From: Marinobacter litoralis
Lineage (GTDB): Bacteria > Pseudomonadota > Gammaproteobacteria > Pseudomonadales > Oleiphilaceae
DNA: 64,000 bases
Reading direction: 5' to 3'
NCBI RefSeq assembly: GCF_016427555.1
Contig: NZ_JAELVS010000002.1
Coordinates: forward strand, 488,204 to 552,203
The stretch's first letter is position 1. Each line of letters opens with the position of its first letter. Positions 53,186 to 61,828 of this stretch are shown piece after piece. Under the pieces are notes generated by a model. The model was not told the origin of the DNA, did no database searches, and saw only the letters and a program-made list of their open reading frames with translations. Made by a program: the position numbers and the translations under genes.

Positions 53186-54391
53186 ATGCAGGAATTTGAC
53201 TCAATTCGACCTTACTCGGACGAAGAAACGGCTCCCACTATCCAGCGTCTGGTTAATGATCCTGAATTCCTGAATATGATCGGCCGTTTCCAGTCGCCAC
53301 GTTTGGCGGCCTGGGCTCCGGCGCCTTTACGCTTCTATATTCGCCGCTGGTTGTTGAAACGCTTTGGTCACATCAAGACCGTGGATGATCTTCAAATGAG
53401 CGTGTCGGGCTATGTGGGTGAGCTGGTGGAGAACACCACATTGAAAGTCACTCACAGTGGTCTCGAGAATCTGAGCAAAACCAATGCTCATTTGTTCATC
53501 TCGAACCACCGCGACATTGTGTTTGATCCGATGATCGTGAACTACTTGTTGTTCCAGAACGGATTCCAGACCACTCGGATAGCCATTGGCGACAACCTGC
53601 TGTCCAACCGTGTGTTCGCGGAAATGATGAAGCTCAACAAGAGCTTTTTGGTTCGCAGAAATATCACCAGTCCCCGGGAAATGCGCGACGCGTATTTAAC
53701 CCTGTCCGGGTTTATCAATCACAGTATCGACACCAATCACAGTGTATGGATTGCCCAGCGTGAGGGCCGTGCGAAAGACGGCATCGATGCCACAGACCCG
53801 GCCATCATCAAGATGTTCTACATGAGCAAGAAAAAGTCTGGCCTGGGATTCGATGAGGCGCTGAGCCGTTTGCACATCGTGCCGGTGTCTATTTCCTACG
53901 AATACGACCCCTGCGATGTCGATAAGGCCAGGGAGTTGGAGATTCGCGACCGTACCGGCGAATACCAGAAGGCAGAGGGTGAAGATTCCGAGCAGATTAT
54001 GAAGGGGCTTACGGGGCCCAAAGGGCATGTTCATGTGCATTTCGGAGCACCTATATCCAAAGCACCGAACACGCCGAAAGAATTGGCCGCCCATATTGAC
54101 CATGAAATGCACGCAAACTACCACTTGCATGCATCCAATCTGGCGGCGTACGAAATGCGCAATCTACAGGTTGAAACACCGGAAACGGCGAACCGCTTAG
54201 GCATTGATGCAATTGCAGCGGGCGCTTATTCGAATGAAGAGCGGGAAGAGGCCAAAGCCGAAATCACCAGGCGCCTTGAGGCCTGCGATGCGGCTGGCAG
54301 GAAGTACTTGCTGGATATGTATGCCAACCCGGTGGTTAACGCGCTGGCTGCACGCCGGCATTCAGAAAGCACGGAGGCGGCTTCTGATTGA
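53186..54391 (+). CDS. Glycerol-phosphate acyltransferase-like protein (PlsC superfamily)
   Basis: The 401-residue protein has a PlsC-type acyltransferase domain (about 80-240): SNHRDIVFDPMIVNY at about 110-124 in the position of the HX4D box but with five residues between His and the second Asp, GDNLLSNRVF near 142, and VWIAQREGRAKDG near 190 in place of the FPEGTRS motif. The C-terminal 150 residues are helical and charged. It probably transfers acyl groups to a lysophospholipid. The ATG at 53186 is preferred over an upstream, poorly supported frame. Confidence 0.82.
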   Translation: MQEFDSIRPYSDEETAPTIQRLVNDPEFLNMIGRFQSPRLAAWAPAPLRFYIRRWLLKRFGHIKTVDDLQMSVSGYVGELVENTTLKVTHSGLENLSKTNAHLFISNHRDIVFDPMIVNYLLFQNGFQTTRIAIGDNLLSNRVFAEMMKLNKSFLVRRNITSPREMRDAYLTLSGFINHSIDTNHSVWIAQREGRAKDGIDATDPAIIKMFYMSKKKSGLGFDEALSRLHIVPVSISYEYDPCDVDKARELEIRDRTGEYQKAEGEDSEQIMKGLTGPKGHVHVHFGAPISKAPNTPKELAAHIDHEMHANYHLHASNLAAYEMRNLQVETPETANRLGIDAIAAGAYSNEEREEAKAEITRRLEACDAAGRKYLLDMYANPVVNALAARRHSESTEAASD

Positions 54392-54412
54392 TTGAATAAC
54401 GGGCGCGGTGAA

Positions 54413-55933
54413 TCAGCCGCGCCAGAACCCCGGTGACAATACAATCACCACGCTTAGAATTTCCAGCCGCCCCATCAGCATACCTACCGCCAGAATCCAT
54501 TTCGCTGCTTCTGGCAGCGGCGCGAACGTTCCTGCAGGGCCGATGATGTCGCCCAGGCCTGGGCCGACGTTGGTCAGCGAGGTCAAAGCGCCAGACAGCG
54601 AGGTAATGAAATCCAGTTGCAATGATGCCAGCAGCACGGTGATTAGCAGCAAGCAGAGCAGGAACATAAAGGTATAGGCGATCATCGACGAGATGATTTC
54701 GTCACTGACGGATCGGCCGTTGTAGTTTCGGGTGAACACCGCCCGCGGATGCAAAAGCCTCAGCAGCTGTTCCCGAAGAACCATCAAAGACAGCTGAAAT
54801 CGGAAAATTTTCATCCCGCCTGCGGTTGAGCCGGAACACCCGCCTACGAACATCAGGAAGAAAAACAGTACGAACGCTAAGGGCCCCCAAGCGGAATAAT
54901 CCTCCGAGGCATAACCGGAAGTACTGATCACCGACGTTACGTTAAACAGCACGGAAATGTAGTTGTGCAGCGGGTCAAAATAATCCTCTGCCACCCACCA
55001 GCGGTAGAGTGTCAATAGCGCAGGAATCGTCAGCAAAATGGTCAGGAACAGTCGCACTTGCTGATCCCGGAAGAGGGCAAAGTGCTGGCCATGCATTTCC
55101 CGAACAAACAGGAAGAACGGCAGGCTGCCAAGGATCATGAAAAAAGTGGCTTCTGCCAGAATCAGATCGTTGAACTTGCCCATCGAGAAATCAGAGGTTG
55201 AAAACCCGCCGGTCGCGATACTGGTTAAACCGTGGTTAAAGGCATCAAATAACGACATGCCTGATGCCCAATAGGTGAGCACAGCAACCGTAGTAAACAC
55301 CACGTAGACAATCAGCAGGCCCCGGCTCAGGGTTTTCATGCGGGGAAGTGCTTTGTCTGTCCACTCGGAGGATTCGGTTGCGAATAGGCGCATTCCGCCG
55401 ACACGCAGGAATGGCAACACCGCAACGAACATGCCGATGATACCAATGCCGCCCAGCCATTGAAGGATTGAGCGCCAGAGCAGCAAATCTTTATCGAAAT
55501 CGTCCAGCCCGGTTATTACCGTTGCACCCGTTGTGGTAATTCCGGAGGTGCCTTCAAAAAAGGCATCGGCGAGCGAAAGCCCGTTGTCGCTGAAGTAAAA
55601 GGGCACTGCGGACAATGCTGAAATAATGAACCAGCTGGAGACGGTCAGCACGAACATGTAACGAGGCTTCAGGTCTCTTGAGCGGTGACGGGTACAGAGA
55701 ACACCGATCACCCCGAGCAAAAACACCAGGGCCGCTGATTCTGCGAAGGCAGTGGCGTTGGGCGCACCCTCGGGTGTAAAAAACAGCAAAGCAACCGGTA
55801 ACGTCATGAATACACTGAGCAGTATAAACATGATGCTAACGATTAGAATGACAGGACTAAGGTTTCTCAAGAGACGCCCAAAACAGCTAACAGTGAGATG
55901 CGGAAGGATACCCCCCGTTCCGGGTAACCGCAA
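54413..55933 (-). CDS. TrkH family potassium uptake protein
   Basis: This membrane protein of up to 506 residues has the four P-loop pores of TrkH/TrkG: SGITTTGATVITG near 138, TSIATGGFST near 247, TSVISTSGYAS near 338 and TSLTNVGPGLG near 465, each with the selectivity glycine. It moves K+ with the motive force when joined by TrkA, which is not in the window. The start is uncertain: TTG at 55933 gives the longest frame and TTG at 55870 gives a family-like N-terminus; neither has a good ribosome site. Confidence 0.9.
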   Translation of the reverse strand: MRLPGTGGILPHLTVSCFGRLLRNLSPVILIVSIMFILLSVFMTLPVALLFFTPEGAPNATAFAESAALVFLLGVIGVLCTRHRSRDLKPRYMFVLTVSSWFIISALSAVPFYFSDNGLSLADAFFEGTSGITTTGATVITGLDDFDKDLLLWRSILQWLGGIGIIGMFVAVLPFLRVGGMRLFATESSEWTDKALPRMKTLSRGLLIVYVVFTTVAVLTYWASGMSLFDAFNHGLTSIATGGFSTSDFSMGKFNDLILAEATFFMILGSLPFFLFVREMHGQHFALFRDQQVRLFLTILLTIPALLTLYRWWVAEDYFDPLHNYISVLFNVTSVISTSGYASEDYSAWGPLAFVLFFFLMFVGGCSGSTAGGMKIFRFQLSLMVLREQLLRLLHPRAVFTRNYNGRSVSDEIISSMIAYTFMFLLCLLLITVLLASLQLDFITSLSGALTSLTNVGPGLGDIIGPAGTFAPLPEAAKWILAVGMLMGRLEILSVVIVLSPGFWRG

Positions 55934-56072
55934 GGAAGCAGGGCGTTGCGGTGGGCATTAACGGAAAATTAAAAGACGTTAAATTTCCTTTTCTGCTATG
56001 GCCATATTCGTTTTGATCGTCCAAGTTAAAAGAAGAAGCAAAACAACTCTGTTCATGCTGAGGAGAACGCTG

Positions 56073-56624
56073 ATGACTATTAGAAAAAATCTACTGATTG
56101 CATCTATCGCTACTGCTGGTTTCGCAATGGCGGGTACGGCATCAGCTGCGGACATGTATAAGTCTGGAGTTGGGGCTCTCTATGCAGGTTTGAATTACAC
56201 ATTTATGAACCTGGACTTTGACGGTGAAGACGCAGATGTAGGCACGCTATCCGGTAAAGTTGGGGTAATGGCTAACGAATATGTTGGCTTTGAGGCGCGC
56301 GCAGGCTTTGGCGTGAACGATGATGACATTGGTGGAGTGGCAGACGTAGAGGTAGATAATTTCTTTGGTGGCTACGCAACCTTCAACATGGTCAACGAAA
56401 GCCCCGTCACGCCATACGCTGTGATCGGTTTCACCAGAGCTGAACTCGAAGTAGACACTGCCTTTGGGTCAGACTCGGACGACGATTCTGATTTCTCCTA
56501 CGGCGCCGGCATCAACTTCGAAATGGCCCAGAACGTATCGGGTAACCTTGAATACATGCGTTACTACGATGATGACGACGTAACCGTAGACGGTATTGGT
56601 CTGGGTGTTCAGTTCAACTTCTAA
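56073..56624 (+). CDS. Outer-membrane beta-barrel (OmpA/porin-like) protein
   Basis: The 183-residue protein has a signal peptide (MTIRKNLLIASIATAGFAMAGTASA) and about eight alternating strands ending in LGVQFNF, with the C-terminal phenylalanine typical of outer-membrane barrels. Loops are rich in Asp (DSDDDSDF, YYDDDDV), which may bind cations. It resembles the small OmpW/OmpA-like beta-barrel group. The ATG at 56073 has AGGAGA 6 bases upstream; the longer frame from 55998 lacks a signal sequence at its start. Confidence 0.87.
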   Translation: MTIRKNLLIASIATAGFAMAGTASAADMYKSGVGALYAGLNYTFMNLDFDGEDADVGTLSGKVGVMANEYVGFEARAGFGVNDDDIGGVADVEVDNFFGGYATFNMVNESPVTPYAVIGFTRAELEVDTAFGSDSDDDSDFSYGAGINFEMAQNVSGNLEYMRYYDDDDVTVDGIGLGVQFNF

Positions 56625-56643
56625 GCCGCCCGCTCTAATCTGA

Positions 56644-56676
56644 ATGCCCGTGAGCTCAAAGCCCACGGGCATTTTT
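56644..56676 (+). terminator. Rho-independent terminator after the barrel gene
   Basis: The stem GCCCGTG/CACGGGC with an 11-nt loop is followed by ATTTTT on the plus strand, 20 bp after the stop codon. The converging nhaD gene ends immediately beyond it. Confidence 0.85.
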
Positions 56677-56678
56677 CG

Positions 56679-57932
56679 TTAAGCCAGTATGAAACGCCCT
56701 AGAAGTAACACCCCAACATAGCCCATCGAATAAGCCAGAATCAGGTGCACGGCATAGCGCATGTAGGCACCGAAGGTCAGACCGTCGATTTTGCTCATGG
56801 CGACAATGCCGGCGGCAGAACCAATCACCAGCAGCGAACCACCGACACCAACCGCGTACGTTAGCCCCATCCACTCAGCCGGGCTCATATCGATGCCTGC
56901 TTTCAGCAAGGCAGCGGTTAACGGTACGTTATCGATCACCGCAGAGAAAATGCCCATCAGATAGTTGGCGTATATCGGCGGTAGTACATCGTATATGGCA
57001 ACCAAAGAATCCAGAGCGTGTATTTCCTTGAGCATGCCAACCAGCAACAAGATGCCGAGGAAGAACAGTAAGGTTTCGAATTCGATGACTCGAATGTATT
57101 CAAGGATCGGGTCCAGATCGTTGTCGTCGCTCATGAAGCGGGATACCAGGAACATGATCGAAAGACCGAACAAAAAGGTGAGTACCGGAGGTACGCTGAA
57201 CAGCGCATTTACGGTGATTGTCCCGATAATGGTGACCAAGAAAAGCCCGGCAATCACCGCGTCTACGGTTCGAACGTCAGTGGTGCTTCCTTTCAACTCT
57301 ACCGTGCCATCCAGACCGCGGGACAGCAGCACAGCCATTATGAACACCGTGATAGAGGCTGGAATCGCCAGTGTAAGCAGTGTCAGAATCTCAACTTTCT
57401 CGGCCAGGAATATCATTAACGTGGTGACATCGCCGGTGATCAGCGAAACCCCGCCTGAGTTAACCGAAAAAACAATTAAAACAACGAATTGCAGGCGCTT
57501 CTTAAGCTCTAGGTTTAATGAAAGAATCAGCGAGCACGAGACCAGGGTGGCAGTAATGTTGTCTGCCAAAGAGGAAAACAGAAAGCAGAACAGGCCGGTC
57601 AAAAACAGCAAACGCCGTTCGGTAACGTGCCGGGGCATGATCAAATAGATCATGTTTTCGATCATGCCTTTTTTGTTCAGGTAAGCAACAAACGTCATAG
57701 CCGCAACCAGAAACAGCCATAGCCCGGCAATCTCGGCAATACTTTCCGACAAACCCGCACTTACAACGGCGGTTTCGTCTGTGCTGCCACTGAACCAAAA
57801 CAGCAGCATCCAGCTCAAGGTTCCAAAAAACAGGGTCGTTTTTGCCTTGTTAACGTGGATGATTTCTTCAAAGATAACGCCAAGCAGCGCGAGTATGGCT
57901 AGCGTGATGAGTGTGATATCTAAAGCGGTCAT
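56679..57932 (-). CDS. nhaD: Na+/H+ antiporter NhaD
   Basis: The 417-residue protein has about eleven helices and the NhaD signatures SSLADNITATLVSCSLIL near 120, VNSGGVSLITGDVTTLMIF near 157 and AVIDNVPLTAALLKAG near 341, with buried Asp/Asn residues likely used for ion binding. NhaD exports sodium or lithium in exchange for protons and is common in marine bacteria, in line with a saline habitat. The stop is 2 bp after the terminator of the barrel gene. Confidence 0.92.
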   Translation of the reverse strand: MTALDITLITLAILALLGVIFEEIIHVNKAKTTLFFGTLSWMLLFWFSGSTDETAVVSAGLSESIAEIAGLWLFLVAAMTFVAYLNKKGMIENMIYLIMPRHVTERRLLFLTGLFCFLFSSLADNITATLVSCSLILSLNLELKKRLQFVVLIVFSVNSGGVSLITGDVTTLMIFLAEKVEILTLLTLAIPASITVFIMAVLLSRGLDGTVELKGSTTDVRTVDAVIAGLFLVTIIGTITVNALFSVPPVLTFLFGLSIMFLVSRFMSDDNDLDPILEYIRVIEFETLLFFLGILLLVGMLKEIHALDSLVAIYDVLPPIYANYLMGIFSAVIDNVPLTAALLKAGIDMSPAEWMGLTYAVGVGGSLLVIGSAAGIVAMSKIDGLTFGAYMRYAVHLILAYSMGYVGVLLLGRFILA

Positions 57933-58045
57933 AAGGCTAGGGCGCCTGATACTAGTTGTCGAAAGGTGGCCTGCGACAGCCCGAACGGGCGAAATTTTAT
58001 ACCTTTGATGGTGAGCAAGCTATCACTTAAGGGTGCAAACTTGAT

Positions 58046-58846
58046 TTATGTTGAAGCGATTTTCGGGGTTTTGAAAGCAGCGGCATAGCCTGAACAAAAT
58101 GGCCGGCCATTCGCTTCAGAAGTTACCGTTGTTTCGACCCTGAAAACCCGCTGTATCAACGATTCGGTAATAACCTCGGCCGGGCTGCCCACGGCCTGCA
58201 ATTCGCCGTTGGCCATGATCGCGATATGGTCTGCAAATTGCGCGGCCTGATTTAAGTCGTGTAGCGACATAACAACGGTTAACCCGTGTTCACGGTTCAG
58301 CTTGGCTAGCAGCTCCAATACCTCTAGCTGATAACCCCAATCGAGAAACGTGGTGGGTTCATCGAGCAACAGAATACTGGTCTCCTGTGCCAACGCCATG
58401 GCAATCCACACCCGTTGCTGCTGGCCGCCCGAGAGTGCCTCCACCGGCCGATCAGCCAGTTCGGCTACGCCAGTCATCGTCATTGAATCATGAGCGATTC
58501 GATTATCCTCGGTCTGATTCTTTTGCCACCATTTGCGATGGGGAAAACGACCTAAAGTCACCAGATCTTTCACCAGAATGCCATCCGGAACGATGGGTTT
58601 TTGCGGCAACATGGCGAGGCGTAACGCCAGTCGTTGGCGGTCCCATTCGTCGATTGGCTGGCCGTCCAGCAATACGCGTCCCGAACGGGCGGACAGCAAA
58701 CCAGCGAAACTTTTGAGTAAGGTGCTTTTCCCCGACCCATTGGGCCCGAGTAAGCAGGTGATCGCCCCTTCAGGAATCGCCAGCGACACATTATTTACAA
58801 CCGGAGTTGCGCCATAAGCTAATGATAAATTCTCAGTTTGTATCAT
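58046..58846 (-). CDS. Iron-siderophore ABC transporter ATPase, FecE-like
   Basis: The 266-residue ATPase has Walker A LLGPNGSGKSTLLKS near 31, signature ALSGGQQQRVWIAMAL near 138 and Walker B ILLLDEPTTFLDWG near 158, with the C-terminal pattern of FecE/FepC. It is the last gene of a five-gene iron-uptake operon, following the second permease by 6 bp. Confidence 0.92.
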   Translation of the reverse strand: MIQTENLSLAYGATPVVNNVSLAIPEGAITCLLGPNGSGKSTLLKSFAGLLSARSGRVLLDGQPIDEWDRQRLALRLAMLPQKPIVPDGILVKDLVTLGRFPHRKWWQKNQTEDNRIAHDSMTMTGVAELADRPVEALSGGQQQRVWIAMALAQETSILLLDEPTTFLDWGYQLEVLELLAKLNREHGLTVVMSLHDLNQAAQFADHIAIMANGELQAVGSPAEVITESLIQRVFRVETTVTSEANGRPFCSGYAAAFKTPKIAST

Positions 58847-58852
58847 GGTGTC

Positions 58853-59896
58853 TCAGGATTGCCGTGATAACAGATAAAGAAAGAAAGGCACGCCCAGAAT
58901 CGCGGAGACGACGCCTACGGGTACTTCATAGGGGGAAAACAACGTTCGCCCGAGCACATCGGCACCCACCGTAAGTAAAGCTCCGAGTACCACGCATAGC
59001 AGCAGTTGTGCCGAAAGGCGGGGCCCGGCGAGCTTGCGGCTAATATGGGGAATCAATAGCCCGATGAAACCAACGGGGCCGGCAACGCCAACGGCGCTGG
59101 CTGCCATTAGAGTGGCAATCAACAGCGCAAACGCTCGCCAGCGATTAAGCGGCAAGCCAAGCGTCTGTACATGCTGCTCGTCCAGCTGCATCACCTTCAG
59201 TGGCCCCAGCAACAGACCAACTCCGGCCAGACCCGCAATTGTCCAGGGCAGCAATGAAGCCAGATGCCCCCATTTTGCGCCATACAGCGAGCCGGCCAAC
59301 CATTGCGCAACCAACTCGGTGTGTGCATGCCCCCAAAAGGCCAGGGCCCCGGTGGTCAGTGCGTGCAGCATACCGGCAATGACGGCACCGGTTAACGTCA
59401 TCTTGAGAGGAGACAGTCGGCCATTGCTCAAACCCAGAGAATACACCGCCACAGCGGCAACCAAACCACCGGTCATTGCGAAAAGGGGCAAATAGTCTAA
59501 TGCTGGTGAAGCGTTGTTATACGGATTTCCGCTGGAAAACACCCAGTCTCCAACGATGAAGGCAATCACCGCCACCAGACTGGCACCGGCTGAAATGCCT
59601 AGAATACCCGGTTCCGCCAATGGGTTTCGGCTGAGCAGCTGCAACAACCAACCGGAGAGCGCAAAATGAACACCAATCAATAGCCCCACCAGTGTTCTTG
59701 GCAATCGTATATCGAAAACAACCCGGTGAGCGTGTTCAGTGCTGTCGCCCGTGAACACGGCCCATACTTGCGGCCACGAAAGATCGACGGCTCCGGTCTG
59801 AATCCCGGTCGCCACTGCCAAAAACAGCCCGACCACACCCAATATCAGGCCTGAAGCCACGCGGCTGGAAGGTTGCAGTGCGGTTTCGGTTGCCAT
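58853..59896 (-). CDS. FecCD-type iron ABC permease
   Basis: The 347-residue permease has about nine helices and the BtuC/FecCD signatures: VVFDIRLPRTLVGLLIGVHFALSG near 60, NPLAEPGILGISAGASLVAV near 92 and GPVGFIGLLIPHISRKLAGP near 270. The third is the cytoplasmic loop that touches the ATPase. It pairs with the neighbouring permease to form the inner-membrane channel for ferric siderophore. Confidence 0.93.
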   Translation of the reverse strand: MATETALQPSSRVASGLILGVVGLFLAVATGIQTGAVDLSWPQVWAVFTGDSTEHAHRVVFDIRLPRTLVGLLIGVHFALSGWLLQLLSRNPLAEPGILGISAGASLVAVIAFIVGDWVFSSGNPYNNASPALDYLPLFAMTGGLVAAVAVYSLGLSNGRLSPLKMTLTGAVIAGMLHALTTGALAFWGHAHTELVAQWLAGSLYGAKWGHLASLLPWTIAGLAGVGLLLGPLKVMQLDEQHVQTLGLPLNRWRAFALLIATLMAASAVGVAGPVGFIGLLIPHISRKLAGPRLSAQLLLCVVLGALLTVGADVLGRTLFSPYEVPVGVVSAILGVPFFLYLLSRQS

Positions 59897-59900
59897 CGCT

Positions 59901-60902
59901 CTATGCGCTCCGGACTGATGTTTTGGTATTCAGCAAGTAGATTAGCCACGGGGCGCCAATCAGAGCCGTCAACATACCCACGGGCAATTCCTGGGGGAAC
60001 GCGAGCTGTCGTGCGAGTATGTCAGCGGATAGTAAAAGCAGGGCACCAAGGAGTGCGGTTAGAGGCAACCAGTGTTTGATCTCACTGCCGATCATTCGCC
60101 TGGCAATGTGCGGTGCCACCAGCCCGATGAAGACAATAGGGCCGGTAAACGCCACGAGCGCGGCGGCAATGAGTAGCGACAGCAGCAAGAAAATTAGGCG
60201 CCAGCGCCCGACAGCCAAACCCATTGCGAGTGCAAGGTCGTCGTCGAGCTGAAGTAATTTAAACGGGCGGTGCATGGCCAACAGTGCGGCCATGGGTAAC
60301 ACGAGCCAAGGCAACACCAATTCCAACTGAACCCAGCCGCGCCCCATCAAACTCCCGGCCAGCCAATAATACAGCTCGGCGGCCTCCGCACCCGATACCA
60401 ATAACAAACCTGTCGTAACGGCAGTCGCCAGGGATGTAACGGCGATGCCCGCGAGCACAACGCGCTCGGGTTGCAGCTGGCGCCTGCCGGAGATCACGAA
60501 GGTAAGAGCGCCGCCAAGAAAGCCTCCGGCAAGCGCCATTAACGGAAGCCAGAACGCATCGGGATTCGCCAGTGTTCTAAGGGAAACCACCGCCAGTGCC
60601 GCAGATGCAATTACGCCGGTCAGGCCGGGAGACGCGAGCGGGTTGCGGGTAACCCCTTGCATGACAGCGCCGGCCATACCAAGCGCTGCACCACCTAGTA
60701 TGCCGAGGAGGTTTCGGGGGAGCCGCAGCTCCATAACACTGACTTTCGTCAGTATATCGCCTCCACCGCTCAGCACGGTCCACAAAGAGGAAGGCGACAC
60801 CCATCGGGAACCGGCCATTAAGCCCAGTACAAACAAAACCGCCAGTATCAAAAACGCGGTTCCGTAAGCTCTATAGAGTGGCACGTTGGGGTGGTTAGCC
60901 AT
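59901..60902 (-). CDS. FecCD-type iron ABC permease
   Basis: The 333-residue permease has the same family landmarks as its neighbour: VMELRLPRNLLGILGGAALGMAG near 56, NPLASPGLTGVIASAALAVV near 87 and GPIVFIGLVAPHIARRMIGSEIKHW near 260. The two permeases likely form a heterodimer as in FecCD. It shares one base with the binding-protein gene (ATG over TAA) and precedes the next permease by 4 bp. Confidence 0.93.
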   Translation of the reverse strand: MANHPNVPLYRAYGTAFLILAVLFVLGLMAGSRWVSPSSLWTVLSGGGDILTKVSVMELRLPRNLLGILGGAALGMAGAVMQGVTRNPLASPGLTGVIASAALAVVSLRTLANPDAFWLPLMALAGGFLGGALTFVISGRRQLQPERVVLAGIAVTSLATAVTTGLLLVSGAEAAELYYWLAGSLMGRGWVQLELVLPWLVLPMAALLAMHRPFKLLQLDDDLALAMGLAVGRWRLIFLLLSLLIAAALVAFTGPIVFIGLVAPHIARRMIGSEIKHWLPLTALLGALLLLSADILARQLAFPQELPVGMLTALIGAPWLIYLLNTKTSVRSA

Positions 60903-61828
60903 TAGATTTCTGGACTGTTTTCAGGGTTGTTAAGTAGTAATCGCTCGATGTCATCAAGAATACGCTCCCGAGCGATCGGGCCTGCACCTTCTTTCCAGTA
61001 GTGCGGGACTTCAAGCACCCGGTCATTCTGAACGGCTTTCAAGTATGGCCAGACCGGATTCATCGTAAAGGCACGCTGCCGACTCGTCGGTAGCATCAGG
61101 ATGATGTCTGGATCGAGCTCTAGCAACGCCTCCAGACTGATCCGATAACCTAGCGGAATTCCCTCTTCGGGATTTTTCAGTGCGCCGCCAACGCTATTGA
61201 AGCCGAGTTTTTCCAGCAGCGCGGTCGCCAGGAAATGATCGTAGTAGATGAAAGGGGTTTCGCTGCCACTGGTTAGTAAGGCAATGGTTTTAGTGGGCTT
61301 TCCTTTTCTAAGTGCCGAAAGCTCATCAATCCTGTTCAGGAAGTGCGCATTTAACTTACTAGCTTTCTCATGCGCTCCCAATGCCTGCCCCGCCAATTCG
61401 ACTGCCCGAAGACTGTCTGATAACGAGATGAGATCCAGAGCGAGTAGGGGAGCGATGGATTCAATATGCGCTCCATCTTTCTCGGTATAACGCCGAATGG
61501 CAATAACCAGATCTGGTGAAAGCTTTGACAGTATTTCCAGATTGGGCTGATGCCGAGGCCCCACAGTTGGGACCCCTTTCAGCTGATCGGACAAATAGTC
61601 CGGCACACCTTGAAGCCCATAATCCGTCACCGCGACCGGCACGACTCCAAGGGCCAACGACACATCCGCCCCGAAGGTTGAAATCGCGGCCGGCTGGGTT
61701 GCCGCTGCCGATAGCTGCAGGGTGGCCCCGCGGTCATCGGTCAGCTCTATACTCTGGTCGCTCGCCAAAACGGCCGGCACAACCAGAGCAAAGAGTATGG
61801 CTATTGCCAGATTCCGGAAATCAAACAT
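60902..61828 (-). CDS. Periplasmic ferric-siderophore binding protein, FecB-like
   Basis: The 308-residue protein has a signal peptide (about 1-22, LVVPAVLAS) and a type III (helical backbone) periplasmic binding fold: VGPRHQPNLEILSKLSPDLVIAIR near 86 and LEALLELDPDIILMLPTSR near 229. FecB-like proteins bind ferric dicitrate or other siderophores. It overlaps the receptor stop by one base and the permease gene start by one. Confidence 0.9.
   Translation of the reverse strand: MFDFRNLAIAILFALVVPAVLASDQSIELTDDRGATLQLSAAATQPAAISTFGADVSLALGVVPVAVTDYGLQGVPDYLSDQLKGVPTVGPRHQPNLEILSKLSPDLVIAIRRYTEKDGAHIESIAPLLALDLISLSDSLRAVELAGQALGAHEKASKLNAHFLNRIDELSALRKGKPTKTIALLTSGSETPFIYYDHFLATALLEKLGFNSVGGALKNPEEGIPLGYRISLEALLELDPDIILMLPTSRQRAFTMNPVWPYLKAVQNDRVLEVPHYWKEGAGPIARERILDDIERLLLNNPENSPEI

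Noticed and set aside
54399..54423. GGCGCGG/CCGCGCC inverted repeat between the acyltransferase and trkH genes
   Set aside because: It lacks a T tract on either strand and overlaps the trkH coding end, so a terminator call is not supported.
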